From assembly GCF_003268655.1 (NCBI RefSeq), contig NZ_CP029642.1:4030001-4094000 (forward strand): 64,000 nt of DNA. The letters run 5' to 3'. The notes below the pieces were generated by a model. It was not told where the DNA came from. It did no database searches and was given only the letters and a program-made list of their open reading frames with translations. Each line of letters starts with the position of its first letter. Within the stretch, counting starts at the first letter, position 1. This document shows, in pieces, positions 42,587-51,602 of the stretch. The stretch is from Arthrobacter dokdonellae. Lineage in GTDB: Bacteria > Actinomycetota > Actinomycetes > Actinomycetales > Micrococcaceae. The position numbers were made by a program, and so were the translations under genes.

Positions 42587-44518
42587 ATGTCTGTCAGTAC
42601 TGAAGCCCACACCGTTGTAGGCGTTTCGCACCCTTTGGATCCGTTGTCGCGGGCTGAGATTTCCCGGGCGGTGTCGATCTTGAAGGATGGCCAGGCCGCG
42701 GCGGAGTCGTTCCGTTTCATCAGCGTTGAGTTGCGTGAGCCGGCGAAGGAATTGTTGCGGGCCGGCAGTGCAACGGTCCGTGAGGCCGACGCCGTCCTGG
42801 TTGACCGTGGCACGGGAAATGCATACGCGGCCGTGGTCGACCTTGACTCCGGCATCGTGTCGGGGTGGACGCAGCTGGCTTCAGGCGTTCAGCCGCCCTT
42901 TATGCTGGATGAGTTTGCCGAGTGCGAGGAAGCCTGTCGGAAGGACCGGGACGTCATCGCGGCCCTGGCCGCCCGGGGCCTGACCAATCTGGGTCTGGTC
43001 TGCTTTGAGCCGTGGTCCGTGGGCTACTTCGGCGAAGACGCCCAGGGCCGGCGCCTGATGCGCGCCCTGGTCTTCGTCCGCGAGAATCCCACCGACAGCC
43101 CCTATGCGCACCCGATCGAGAACTTCGTTGTCTTCTACGACCTCAGCTCCGGGGAGGTTGTCAAGGTCGAGGACAACGAGTCCATCCCCGTGCCGCGTGC
43201 CAGCGGGAACTACCTGCCCGAGTACGTCGGCCCGGCCCGCACGGACCTCAAACCCATTTCCATCACCCAGCCCGAAGGCGCTTCCTTCAAGGTCACCGGC
43301 AACCACGTCCAGTGGGCCGACTGGTCCTTCCGTGTCGGCTTCACCCCCCGCGAAGGCCTCGTCCTTCACCAGCTGCGGTTCCGCGACCAGGGCGTGGAAC
43401 GGCCCGTGATCAACAGGGCCTCCCTCTCGGAAATGGTCGTCCCCTACGGCGACCCCGCACCGGTGCAGGCAAAGAAGAACGCCTTCGACTCCGGTGAATA
43501 CAACATCGGCAACATGGCCAACTCCCTCAAGCTCGGCTGCGACTGCCTGGGCGAGATCAAGTACTTCGACGGCATCACCACCGACAGCCACGGCAACCCG
43601 ATGACCATCGAAAACGCCATCTGCATGCATGAAGAAGACGACAGCATCATGTGGAAGCACTTCGACTTCCGCGAAGGCACCGCCGAAGTCCGACGCTCCC
43701 GCAAGCTCGTGATCTCCTTCATCGCCACCGTCGCCAACTACGAATACGCCTTCTACTGGCACCTCTACCTCGACGGGAGCATCGAGTTCCTCGTCAAGGC
43801 CACCGGCATCCTCTCCACCGCCGCCCAGCACCCCGGCGAGAAGACCCCGTACGGGCAGGCCCTAAACAACGACGGACTCTACGGACCCATCCACCAGCAC
43901 ATGTTCAACGTCCGCATGGACTTTGAAATCGACGGGCCACGCAACGCCGTCTACGAAGTCGACATGGAAATCCCCGAGAACAACCCCACCCACACCGCCT
44001 TCAAGGCCGTGGACCGGCTCCTGGAAACCGAACAAGCAGCTATCCGCAAGGCCGACGCATCCAAGCACCGCTTCTGGAAGATCGTCAACCACGACAGCAC
44101 GAACATCGTGGACGAACCCGTAGCGTACCGCCTCATCCCCACCAACGCCATCACCCTGGCCGCCGGCGACCAGTCCTACGTCAGCCAGCGCGCCCAGTTC
44201 GCCCGCAACAACCTCTGGGTCACCGCCTACGACCGCACCGAACGCTTCGCCGCCGGGGAATTCCCCAACCAAAGCACCGGCGCCGACGACGGCCTGCCCG
44301 CCTGGACCCAAGCCGACCGGAACATCGTCGATAAAGACCTCGTGGTCTGGTACACCTTCGGCATGCACCACGTCGTCCGCCTCGAAGACTGGCCCGTCAT
44401 GCCCCGCCAAAACATCGGCTTCACGCTCGAACCCCACGGCTTCTTCAACCAAAACCCCACCCTCAACCTCCCCACACAGCAAACCACCACCACCACGCAC
44501 TGCTGCAACGAGAACTAA
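42587..44518 (+). CDS. maox: Copper/TPQ primary amine oxidase, copy 2 (methylamine oxidase)
   Basis: 643 residues with the same active site as copy 1: FDSGEY base, topaquinone Tyr 385 in VANYEYAF, HQH copper pair and third copper region MHHVVRLEDWP. The C-terminus is CCNEN instead of CCNGHEQ. In a hand comparison of the first 600 coding bases, differences fall in the first 240 (about eight) and near base 520 (two). One further change was noted near base 1,450, and the rest I checked is identical, suggesting gene conversion. It is the last enzyme of the plus-strand dimethylamine operon, giving formaldehyde, ammonia and H2O2. No catalase gene is present nearby. Confidence 0.95.
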   Translation: MSVSTEAHTVVGVSHPLDPLSRAEISRAVSILKDGQAAAESFRFISVELREPAKELLRAGSATVREADAVLVDRGTGNAYAAVVDLDSGIVSGWTQLASGVQPPFMLDEFAECEEACRKDRDVIAALAARGLTNLGLVCFEPWSVGYFGEDAQGRRLMRALVFVRENPTDSPYAHPIENFVVFYDLSSGEVVKVEDNESIPVPRASGNYLPEYVGPARTDLKPISITQPEGASFKVTGNHVQWADWSFRVGFTPREGLVLHQLRFRDQGVERPVINRASLSEMVVPYGDPAPVQAKKNAFDSGEYNIGNMANSLKLGCDCLGEIKYFDGITTDSHGNPMTIENAICMHEEDDSIMWKHFDFREGTAEVRRSRKLVISFIATVANYEYAFYWHLYLDGSIEFLVKATGILSTAAQHPGEKTPYGQALNNDGLYGPIHQHMFNVRMDFEIDGPRNAVYEVDMEIPENNPTHTAFKAVDRLLETEQAAIRKADASKHRFWKIVNHDSTNIVDEPVAYRLIPTNAITLAAGDQSYVSQRAQFARNNLWVTAYDRTERFAAGEFPNQSTGADDGLPAWTQADRNIVDKDLVVWYTFGMHHVVRLEDWPVMPRQNIGFTLEPHGFFNQNPTLNLPTQQTTTTTHCCNEN

Positions 44519-44737
44519 CACACGTCGCAGGACTAACGAAAGACGCCGACAATTCCACTCCCCCGGGCGCTACTCGAAGCGCCCGGCGGACGCGAACCGG
44601 AGGACGCCTTTAACGAACTGAACTGGGGCTTGAGAAGAACCAGCCCCAAACAGGCGGTCCCCGATGCTGCTGTCAACAGCAGCTTCGGGGACAGCACCCG
44701 TACCTAACCCCAACCCAGTAGTGGGAGTGTAATCCGC

Positions 44738-45424
44738 GTGTTCAATATCCCTGCAATTACCTGGCCCCTCACGGCCGTCCTGCTGCTGAGCGGATGCAAC
44801 CACCTCCTGCAGGCGGCAAGGTCGCGCCAGCGCACGGAGCAGGTCAACAACACCCTCCACGCCCTCATGCACGTGCTGATGGCGGCCATGTTGTGGAACC
44901 TCGCACCGTCGACCATGCTGGCCCAGATCGCAGTCCTTACCGGCGCGGCTCTGTGGTTTATTATTCAGGCAGTCGCCCGGCCGGAATTCAAAACACTCTG
45001 CGCGGACGGCCACGGTCGGCTCAAATGCGTTTACCACAGCCTCACCATGGCCGGCGCCGCCCTCATGATCGCAATGATGGCCCCCCAGACCACCACCAGC
45101 CACCAAACCGCTCCCCCAAACGCAATGGACGCAATGGCCGGCATGGGCAGGATGACCATGTCGCACAACCACCACGCAATGGCAGCCCCTCTCAACACCA
45201 CGGCTGGAGTATCAATGGACCACTCCCCCGCCCTGGCCATCCTGCTCACAGCCATCTTCACAGCAGCAGCCATCACATTCATCATCCTTCTCCTGCGTGC
45301 CCGGGCCACGAAAAACACCCACTACCCCAGATCAGCCCACAGACTACCCCCCCAGGCAGAACACGGGCTCGAAGCACTCGGCGCCGCCGCCATGGCCCTC
45401 ATGTTCGCCACCATGACAACATGA
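44738..45424 (+). CDS. DUF5134-like membrane protein with His/Met-rich loop
   Basis: 228 residues from a GTG at 44738 with a GGGAG site. About five hydrophobic segments; TM regions contain His and Met (NTLHALMHVLMAAMLWNL), and a central loop is very rich in Met and His (MDAMAGMGRMTMSHNHHAMA). This composition is typical of copper-handling membrane proteins. Placed 219 bases behind a copper amine oxidase gene, it probably takes part in copper supply or tolerance for that enzyme. DUF5134 has no established function; the copper link is inference from residues and context. Confidence 0.7.
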   Translation: MFNIPAITWPLTAVLLLSGCNHLLQAARSRQRTEQVNNTLHALMHVLMAAMLWNLAPSTMLAQIAVLTGAALWFIIQAVARPEFKTLCADGHGRLKCVYHSLTMAGAALMIAMMAPQTTTSHQTAPPNAMDAMAGMGRMTMSHNHHAMAAPLNTTAGVSMDHSPALAILLTAIFTAAAITFIILLLRARATKNTHYPRSAHRLPPQAEHGLEALGAAAMALMFATMTT

Positions 45425-45619
45425 ACGGATACGCGGCTTCGCTATGGTGCATCCCTTGGCCGGCGTTCACCGTATCAATTCTTCAATCAACGAAATTGGT
45501 CTCCCCACTCCGAAAATCAAACAGCTGCTCCCAATCAGGAGCTTGAACGCTTCCTGTTCATCTCATTTTCCAGAGAACAGCTCAATGTCCGAATATCGAA
45601 AAGGAAAGTAGCCGCATCC

Positions 45620-46378
45620 ATGACGCCCACCGATGTCCACACCATTCTTACCTCCGATTCTAAAACCGCCGAGACGAGCAGGTCCCTGAGAGCCGTGGTT
45701 GGTCAGACGTTTGACGCTGTCCTATTCGACATGGACGGCACGCTCATTGACTCAACCCCTGCGGTGCGTCGGTCTTGGCTCGCGTGGGCGGCTGAACGTG
45801 GACTCGATGCCTCATTCCTTGACGCCCGCCACGGACACCCCGCCCGGGATATTGTGGCTTCATTGGTACCGCTCGAGGAGTTCGACGCAGCCTTTGAGCG
45901 CATTCAACAGATTGAGATCGCCGACACCGACGATATCATCATCCTTCCAGGCGCCAGTGAAGCGCTCACTGCCATCGGTGAATACCGCAAAGCCATTGTC
46001 ACCTCCTGTACGCGGCCCCTTGCAGCGGCACGAATCATGGCTACTGGGCTGTTCCCACCTAGAGTGGTGGTGACTGTCGATGACGTCTTGCACGGAAAAC
46101 CGGATCCCGAACCATTCGCGCTCGGCGCCCGATGGCTGGGCTTCGAACCTGGGCGCTGCCTCGTAGTTGAGGATGCGCCGTCCGGACTGCGTTCCGCACA
46201 TGCTGCCGGGTGCACAACTCTGGCCGTGGCGGGCACTCACGCAGCGGCGGACCTGAGGGCTGACCTCGTGATTACCAGCCTGTTAGAGGTCCAATTCCTC
46301 TCAACTGCAAGCGGCATCCTCATCGCACCGCGGGAGTCCATGCGGCGTTCCAACCCTCAAGACCATTCTTATGGTTAA
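45620..46378 (+). CDS. HAD-superfamily phosphatase (subfamily IA)
   Basis: 252 residues; the first 30 precede the core and the true start may be internal. HAD motifs: FDMDGTLIDSTPAVRRSW (I), IVTSCTRPLAAARI (II), GKPDPEPFALGARWLGFEP (III/IV) and VVEDAPSGLRSAHAAG. It resembles glycerol-3-phosphatase and sugar-phosphatase members (GPP/YfbT type). A sugar-phosphate phosphatase next to C1 genes could limit toxic hexulose or pentulose phosphates, but the substrate is unproved. Confidence 0.85.
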   Translation: MTPTDVHTILTSDSKTAETSRSLRAVVGQTFDAVLFDMDGTLIDSTPAVRRSWLAWAAERGLDASFLDARHGHPARDIVASLVPLEEFDAAFERIQQIEIADTDDIIILPGASEALTAIGEYRKAIVTSCTRPLAAARIMATGLFPPRVVVTVDDVLHGKPDPEPFALGARWLGFEPGRCLVVEDAPSGLRSAHAAGCTTLAVAGTHAAADLRADLVITSLLEVQFLSTASGILIAPRESMRRSNPQDHSYG

Positions 46379-46443
46379 ATCACGGTTGACCGCGGAGCCG
46401 ACACGTTCCGATAGAACCCCAAAAGCGCTTCAAGGAGACAAAT

Positions 46444-46770
46444 ATGGACCAGATCATACAAATCGGCGGATCTGTGCTGGTCCTTATCGCTTTTGGCCTG
46501 GCCCAGCTGGGAATGCTGGATCACAAGTCCCGCCGTTACCTCCTTTTGAACACGGTCGGATCCGGTGTCCTGGCCGTTGACGCCCTATTCGGGGCGCAAT
46601 GGGGCTTTCTCTTGCTGGAGGGCGTCTGGTCCATTATTTCTGCGATCAGCCTGGTGGGCGTGCTGCTTCGAGGACGTCCGGGCTCAGACGCCGATAGCGG
46701 CATGACACCGGGACATGACGAGAACGCGCCATCCGGCGAATGGGAAGCTGGCATCACACCTACGCGGTGA
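46444..46770 (+). CDS. CBU_0592-like small membrane protein
   Basis: 108 residues with an AAGGAGA ribosome site. Three hydrophobic helices: IQIGGSVLVLIAFGLAQLGM, YLLLNTVGSGVLAVDALFGA and LLLEGVWSIISAISLVGVLL, followed by a polar tail. This pattern matches the small CBU_0592-type membrane family found widely without known function. The tail overlaps a transposase relic starting near 46757, so the original C-terminus may have been replaced. Confidence 0.65.
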   Translation: MDQIIQIGGSVLVLIAFGLAQLGMLDHKSRRYLLLNTVGSGVLAVDALFGAQWGFLLLEGVWSIISAISLVGVLLRGRPGSDADSGMTPGHDENAPSGEWEAGITPTR

Positions 46771-46830
46771 CCGATATCTTCTACCGCTACGTGGTCGGAT
46801 GGCGCGTCGAACGTATCGCGGGCGTCCGCT
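46757..46830 (+). pseudogene. Transposase core fragment
   Basis: In the frame from 46740 the DNA encodes TYAVTDIFYRYVVGWRVER, which resembles the DDE integrase core of IS3/IS481 transposases (VTDIFSRYVVGW). No more of the gene is recognisable. Confidence 0.45.
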
Positions 46831-47834
46831 CGGCGCCTACCTGCGAGGGAGGTCGTTGCGGAGACCGGCGGCCGCCCGCCCGGATGCCTACACGCTGGCG
46901 ACGCGTACCACCGCGACGTCCGTGCCGGTGATTGTGCCAAGTACCAGTCAGCGTGCCATCACCGAGATATCTACGCCGGCTTCGCGGGTAACGGGGACGT
47001 GAGAGGTCCCTGCCGCCGGCACCTCGTCTGAACGGCGCAGCCCTTTGAGTTCGACGACGGGCAGTCCAGTTTGGACGGTGAGTAGCGGTAGCGCGTGGTC
47101 GCGTTCGGGCCCTGAAACCATGCCGACACGGGACCTGCCAAATCCGGAAGGAATGGCGAGAACATCGCCGAGTCCAACCAGCCCGTCTCGAACCCCTCGC
47201 CATATTTGCCAGCGCGGCAACGATCGACACAATCGGCCTCCCTGCCGCGGGAAGCGGCGCCGCGGGGGCTTCTACAGGGCGGTGAATGCTGCCTGCGAGA
47301 TTATGCCGACGAGTTCAGGCCACTGCCTGCACATGACCACCACAAAAGTGCCCACGTAGGCCAGGACCCGGCACAGTCACGAGCTCGGCATGATCGCCGT
47401 TATTCGAATTCGGAATAACGGCGTGGCCAGGTTCAAGTCACTGAGGCTCGCCCCCCATGATCCCCGAACGCTTCGGCCCCTGCCCGACGGGAAAGACAAC
47501 CCACCAGCAGCCGCCCAACTCCCACCGGCCCCATTACCCTTGCCTGACTCCGGGCGGGGAAACCTCAGGCCGGTTTGGCGGGACCACGGAGACCAAGCCG
47601 GTTGACGCACTGCTTCGGAGACTCCACGGTCATTCACGCGGCAGCGGCGGGGAACCGGGCTGGTGTTCAGGGCCGGTGGCCCTCGTGGCCAGGATAGCCG
47701 GGATCAAAACACGATGCGCCTAGCCCCGGAGGACCTGTTGTGTCGACAATCTCGTGTGTGTCGACAATGTCGTGAAGGGACATCGCTGAAGTAAGTCCAC
47801 GGAACTATCGCGGCTTTGCGATCCCTACCGGCTG
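46831..47834. other. 1-kb region without a convincing gene
   Basis: Several overlapping frames exist; a minus-strand frame at 46948-47232 has some protein-like character but no family. I regard the region as decayed DNA following an insertion event. No RNA gene or repeat was recognised. Confidence 0.35.
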
Positions 47835-48050
47835 TTAAGCGAGCGTCTGCTCCCAGGTTTCCCCAAAAGGAACCGTTTCGCTGAGAGTGAGCGAGAACCG
47901 AACTGGATTATGGCGGGTGACCAGGATGCCGCCACACCTGTGGGCCATTGCTATCTGCCGGAGCTTGGCCTCTGCGTCCTCGAGCAGTTCGTGACGTTGG
48001 CCGGGGGTGGCGACGATGACTTCCAATGGCTCGAGGGTTTGGCTTCGCAT
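47835..48050 (-). CDS. Conserved 71-residue protein, copy 2
   Basis: Same length as the protein at 19507-19722, with about 50 of 71 residues identical, starting MRSQTLEPLEVI and ending FGETWEQTLA. The longer frame from 48116 is rejected because the paralogue starts at the equivalent Met. It stands alone behind a promoter with the three-half-site TGAAC operator (48097-48131) and a TACAAT -10 box on the minus strand. Its operator is shared with the cupin/BCCT operon, which ties this unknown protein to methylated amine regulation. The function is not known to me. Confidence 0.72.
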   Translation of the reverse strand: MRSQTLEPLEVIVATPGQRHELLEDAEAKLRQIAMAHRCGGILVTRHNPVRFSLTLSETVPFGETWEQTLA

Positions 48051-48082
48051 GGCGTTCGGCTTTCTGTGATGTGTAACACAAT

Positions 48083-48131
48083 ATTGTAAAATAGTCTGAC
48101 ATGAACAAGCGTTCAAGTCAATCGTTCATGA
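48083..48131 (-). promoter_or_regulatory. Promoter and TGAAC operator of the 71-residue protein, copy 2
   Basis: Read on the minus strand: CATGAAC, three bases, TGACTTGAAC-N4-GTTCATGTCA, then a -10-like TACAAT at 48088-48083. The arrangement matches 1127-1163, including the third half site and the following TTTACA stretch. Position over the -35 region suggests repression. Confidence 0.65.
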
Positions 48132-48655
48132 TGAAATAATTTGATCCTTTTTCATGACCGCCGCAGAGCACTCGTCAAGATTGGTTCCCAGGGCAGTTGG
48201 CGATGGGGGTCAGGACCCGTCGGTGGATAGATGGCAGCCACAGCCACATACGCTGCAGAGCTCGTGCCTCGCGTGGTAACAAGCGCCCGTAACAGGCGGG
48301 AAGAAGGTCATGGACGGCAAGGAGGCCCCGGTTGAGGGACCGGCGATGTCCAGGGCGGCCCCCGGGCCTCGGCCATTGGTCTTGCGAAGGGACATGGGGG
48401 GCACGTTTAGGACGTCTCGAGTTCCAAGCCCGCCGCGGTTCACCGATTGCCGTGGACCGCCGTGAGGAAGCACACGTGTCGGCATTGGATAAGCGGCATG
48501 AGCAGTGGGCGGGGATAGGTGCCCGAAGGGGACCACAGCCGTGCTTTCCATCATGACGATCAACTCCTTGCCTAACGATCCAAACGGTCCAGGGCTTCTG
48601 CCCCCACTCATTTTTTGATACTCTTGACTCTAGACCTTTAATGTCACATGTCAAG
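48132..48655. other. Intergenic region
   Basis: No gene recognised; frames on both strands lack family features. The region near 48600-48680 becomes A/T-rich and holds the promoter of the regulator at 48720. Confidence 0.35.
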
Positions 48656-48675
48656 AGACATTTAGGGTTAAATGT
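48656..48675. promoter_or_regulatory. Inverted repeat before the GntR-Cache gene
   Basis: GACATTT-AGGGTT-AAATGTC is a perfect 7-base inverted repeat, with a further ATGTCACATGTC just upstream (48640-48652). It lies 45-65 bases before the start of a GntR-type gene, a typical place for an autoregulatory operator. Confidence 0.5.
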
Positions 48676-48719
48676 CATCTTTCCTGTCACACCACCCCAT
48701 AGCTTCAGGAGCGTCATTC

Positions 48720-50168
48720 ATGGCCAGCTGGAAAGAGCAACTCGCGTTCGCCCCCTTGGAGACCTTGGAGCGTGGCGAAGAGATCGGGCGCCGGCTTCGC
48801 CATGCCATTGAGCTGGGGGTGCTCGAAGAGGGAGACCAGCTCCCCAGCGAGAGCGATCTCGCCGCAAGAATGCGAGTCTCCACCCTGACGCTGCGTTCAG
48901 CCCTCGCCGAGCTCCGTCATCTCGGACTTCTGGAAACACGACGAGGCAAAGGCGGCGGCAGCTTCGTGAAGGCGAACATTGGAGGCATTGCCAAGGCTCA
49001 GCTGGACGCCCTCGCCGCCTATTCCCTTGAGGAATTGCTCGACATCCGCGAATACCGCGCCTTTCTCGCGGGGTCAGCGGCCACGGCAACGGCAGACCGG
49101 TCCCAGCAGGTCTCCGTTGCACGCCTCGCTTCGATGGCGGCCCAGATCGAGTCGGTACGCACACCCTCCGAAATGACGAGAGCGGACAGCCGGTTCCACA
49201 TCGAGCTTGCTGCCGCATCGGGCTCCACGCTGTTAACCCGCCAGGAGATGGCCATGCAGGCTGAAGTCGGGGCGCTGGTGTGGGCCGGCGACTCTGACCG
49301 TCGGCGCGCGGCGGGGGTAGAACACGCCCTGATAGTCAGCGCCATTCAATCCGGGGACACACACTTGGCACGAGCCCTCGCCGAAGACCATGTGCGCCGG
49401 GACATGAACCGCCTCATCGACCTGCGGATGTCCATGGAACCTCCGCCACAAGGCACGCGGCCCCGAAACGAAGACATTGATCGCACCGTTTCGGCAATTG
49501 AATTGTTCACGTCGAGTCTCCAAGGGAGCGTGGCCGCGTCAATCATGGCTGTCGAACGGGCCGTTCAAGGCGACCTTGACCGCACAAAAAACGGAAAGCT
49601 GGCCGAGTTGCCCAACGTCTACGACGCAGCGCGCAGGACACTGGACGGGACAGTGCCAGCGCTCTATGGAACGGGCTTCGCAGCCGATCCCTCCTACTTC
49701 GGCGAAATGGGCTTCATCTGGTGCTACATCCCCTCGGATCCAAAAGCACCACAAAGGATGGAGCTGGACCTGGAATTCTATGACTACACGACAGCTGCAT
49801 GGTGGCCCAAGAAAGACAGTGATGACACGGTCCACGCCAGCCACGCGTACGTGGACGCTTTCGGAGCGAACGAATACCTCGTCACCTTCACCAAACGAGT
49901 CCTACGAGAGGGCAGGATGGCTGGCGTTGCTGCCGTTGACGTCCTCGTCACAGGCCTCCAAATTGCACTCCAGCCGTTCCTCCGGCACCTACCGGCAAGC
50001 ACCTGCATTGTGGATCAAAACGAAGTCGTTCTCGCTACCAACACGGCCAACCTGCTTGGCGGGACCCTCCCCCCAACCCCTCAGATGGATCGGAGAATCA
50101 CGCTCCCCTCAGTCCCCTGGATGCTCTGCATCGGAGTAAGTAAAGAAACCGTCGCCAAAAAGGGATGA
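48720..50168 (+). CDS. GntR-FCD regulator fused to a Cache/PDC-like sensor domain
   Basis: 482 residues from the ATG at 48720 (AGGAG site; a 16-residue longer frame is rejected). Residues 12-85: winged helix with LEEGDQLPSESDLAARMRVS, then LRSALAELRHLGLLETRRGK. Residues 95-235: FCD-like helical domain (DSRFHIELAAASGSTLLTRQ). Residues 265-480: a domain like the protein at 26359, with FIWCYIPSD, LDLEFYDYTTAAWWPKKDSD, AYVDAFGANEYLVTFTKRVL and AGVAAVDVLVTGLQIALQPF. No membrane helix, so sensing is intracellular. The fusion is unusual: Cache domains are mostly extracytoplasmic. It is probably a regulator of methylated-amine genes nearby. Confidence 0.8.
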   Translation: MASWKEQLAFAPLETLERGEEIGRRLRHAIELGVLEEGDQLPSESDLAARMRVSTLTLRSALAELRHLGLLETRRGKGGGSFVKANIGGIAKAQLDALAAYSLEELLDIREYRAFLAGSAATATADRSQQVSVARLASMAAQIESVRTPSEMTRADSRFHIELAAASGSTLLTRQEMAMQAEVGALVWAGDSDRRRAAGVEHALIVSAIQSGDTHLARALAEDHVRRDMNRLIDLRMSMEPPPQGTRPRNEDIDRTVSAIELFTSSLQGSVAASIMAVERAVQGDLDRTKNGKLAELPNVYDAARRTLDGTVPALYGTGFAADPSYFGEMGFIWCYIPSDPKAPQRMELDLEFYDYTTAAWWPKKDSDDTVHASHAYVDAFGANEYLVTFTKRVLREGRMAGVAAVDVLVTGLQIALQPFLRHLPASTCIVDQNEVVLATNTANLLGGTLPPTPQMDRRITLPSVPWMLCIGVSKETVAKKG

Positions 50169-50730
50169 TCCCACGCGACCGTGGTGGCTTAAAGCTTCGA
50201 AATTCGCCGGTCCTAACTTCGCGCTTGATCCGGCCATGGCTCGGCCGGCATATACCTGTCCCACCCGACCCCAGTCAAGGGCCCGCGCGAAGTCACTCTG
50301 GACGCGCGGCAGCGACTTGGTTTGCGACGGCCATGTGCTGCTCTAAACGATCGACATCGGCTGCACCCGGATGAAGAGCACAGCAGCAGGTTCTCGAAGA
50401 ACTCGGCCTCTGCCTTGCCCACGACGAAGCCGCAGACGGCCTTCGCGGCCTCGGCGGCGTCCCCAACACGCGGCGAAACCATGACCGATTCCGGATACCT
50501 TGCCATTCCCGACGACTACGGCGTCCTCAAGGCCCTGCGCAGCGGCCGCCGTCGAACACGGCTGGTGGTCCAGCCGGTGCGGCACCGAAAAGTACCTGCT
50601 CATCGACGGCGTCGAAGAACCCTCCGAGCGCCCGCGGCTGAGGTGTGTCCGATCTTGGCAATATGCCGCTTGCGGACTGTGGCGGGGCGGGACCCGAATC
50701 AGGGCCACCCCGCCACAGTCCCCACTCAGG
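50169..50730. other. Intergenic region, possibly with decayed coding DNA
   Basis: Short frames such as one after 50340 look protein-like in places but cannot be assigned. The DNA just before 50731 has an inverted repeat (CCGCCACAGTCC near 50667-50720: GGCGGGGCG and its partner) that could terminate the minus-strand ycnI gene. Confidence 0.35.
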
Positions 50731-51441
50731 CTATTTGACTGCGGAGGCCCTGCGACGGCCGGTGAGGACCAATCCCAGCGCCGTGCCGCCCAGGACCAAG
50801 CCGACGGCGCCGAGCACGATCCCCCAGACGCCGACGGCGTTGTTGCTGGTCGGGTCCATGTTCATCGGGGCGGCCGCCGGGGCGGCGCCGTCTTCGGCTG
50901 TCGTGACAAACGACGGTGCCGGGTGCTCGGGCTCGGGCTGGCCGTCAACTGTCTTTTGATCCCAGTTCACCACGCTGCCGTCCGTGTAGGTCTGGGCTGC
51001 AGGCAGCATCACGGTGGTGCCCGCGGCAGGCAGCTTGCCCAGGGACAGCGAGAACGACTGGTACTGGTTCGGGCCCAGTTCGTGGGCGGCGTCGGCCGTC
51101 CACTCCACCGATGTGGCCGCCTTGGTCACCTCGCTTCCGCCGACGGTGACGGGCTTGGGCAGGTCAGTGGTGATGATCTTCGCCGTCCAGCCGTCCAGCG
51201 GCTGCACGGACACCGAGGTGAAGGGCGCATCGGTGGGCAGCTTGACCACGAGCTTGCTGGTCTTGGCGGTGGCCGATTCATTCGGCACGGTGAACTTCAC
51301 GTGCGTGTAGCCGTTGGCGCCGGTGTCATCGGCGACGGCGTGCACGTGGGCGGAGGCTGCGGCGGCACCGGCGGCCAGGAACGCGGCTGCGAGGGCACCG
51401 GCGGTGACGGTCTTGAGGGTGCGGCGTGCTGTGCTTTTCAT
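50731..51441 (-). CDS. ycnI: YcnI-family (DUF1775) copper-associated exported protein
   Basis: 236 residues. A signal peptide (RRTLKTVTAGALAAAFLAAG, then ASAH) puts the mature N-terminal His at the cleavage site, as in YcnI proteins, where His 1 and a Trp bind Cu(II). The beta-rich DUF1775 domain follows (HVKFTVPNES, VSVQPLDGWTAKI, YQSFSLSLGKLP), then a C-terminal membrane anchor (GVWGIVLGAVGLVLGGTALG). It acts on the outer face of the membrane in copper acquisition or buffering. It pairs with the membrane protein encoded upstream on the same strand. A copper amine oxidase needs copper, so this is a sensible neighbour. Confidence 0.88.
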   Translation of the reverse strand: MKSTARRTLKTVTAGALAAAFLAAGAAAASAHVHAVADDTGANGYTHVKFTVPNESATAKTSKLVVKLPTDAPFTSVSVQPLDGWTAKIITTDLPKPVTVGGSEVTKAATSVEWTADAAHELGPNQYQSFSLSLGKLPAAGTTVMLPAAQTYTDGSVVNWDQKTVDGQPEPEHPAPSFVTTAEDGAAPAAAPMNMDPTSNNAVGVWGIVLGAVGLVLGGTALGLVLTGRRRASAVK

Positions 51442-51602
51442 GCTGGGCCTTTCAGTGGCTCTGGGTCATTGAGAGTGGGCACGGCAAAGGGCCCGGGCGC
51501 GAGGATGGCCCGGAACCACTGGTGTATTGCCGTATTGGCCGAGATGACGGCCGGTTGGACGCTGCACGTGCGTGCACCAGGACCACACTGTGTGGGACGG
51601 GC

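Noticed and set aside
46948..47232. 94-codon minus-strand frame with some protein-like stretches
   Set aside because: No family, no clear ribosome site, inside a decayed region.
48210..48611. 133-codon minus-strand frame between the 71-residue gene and the GntR-Cache gene
   Set aside because: Pro/Gly-rich shadow-like sequence without motifs.
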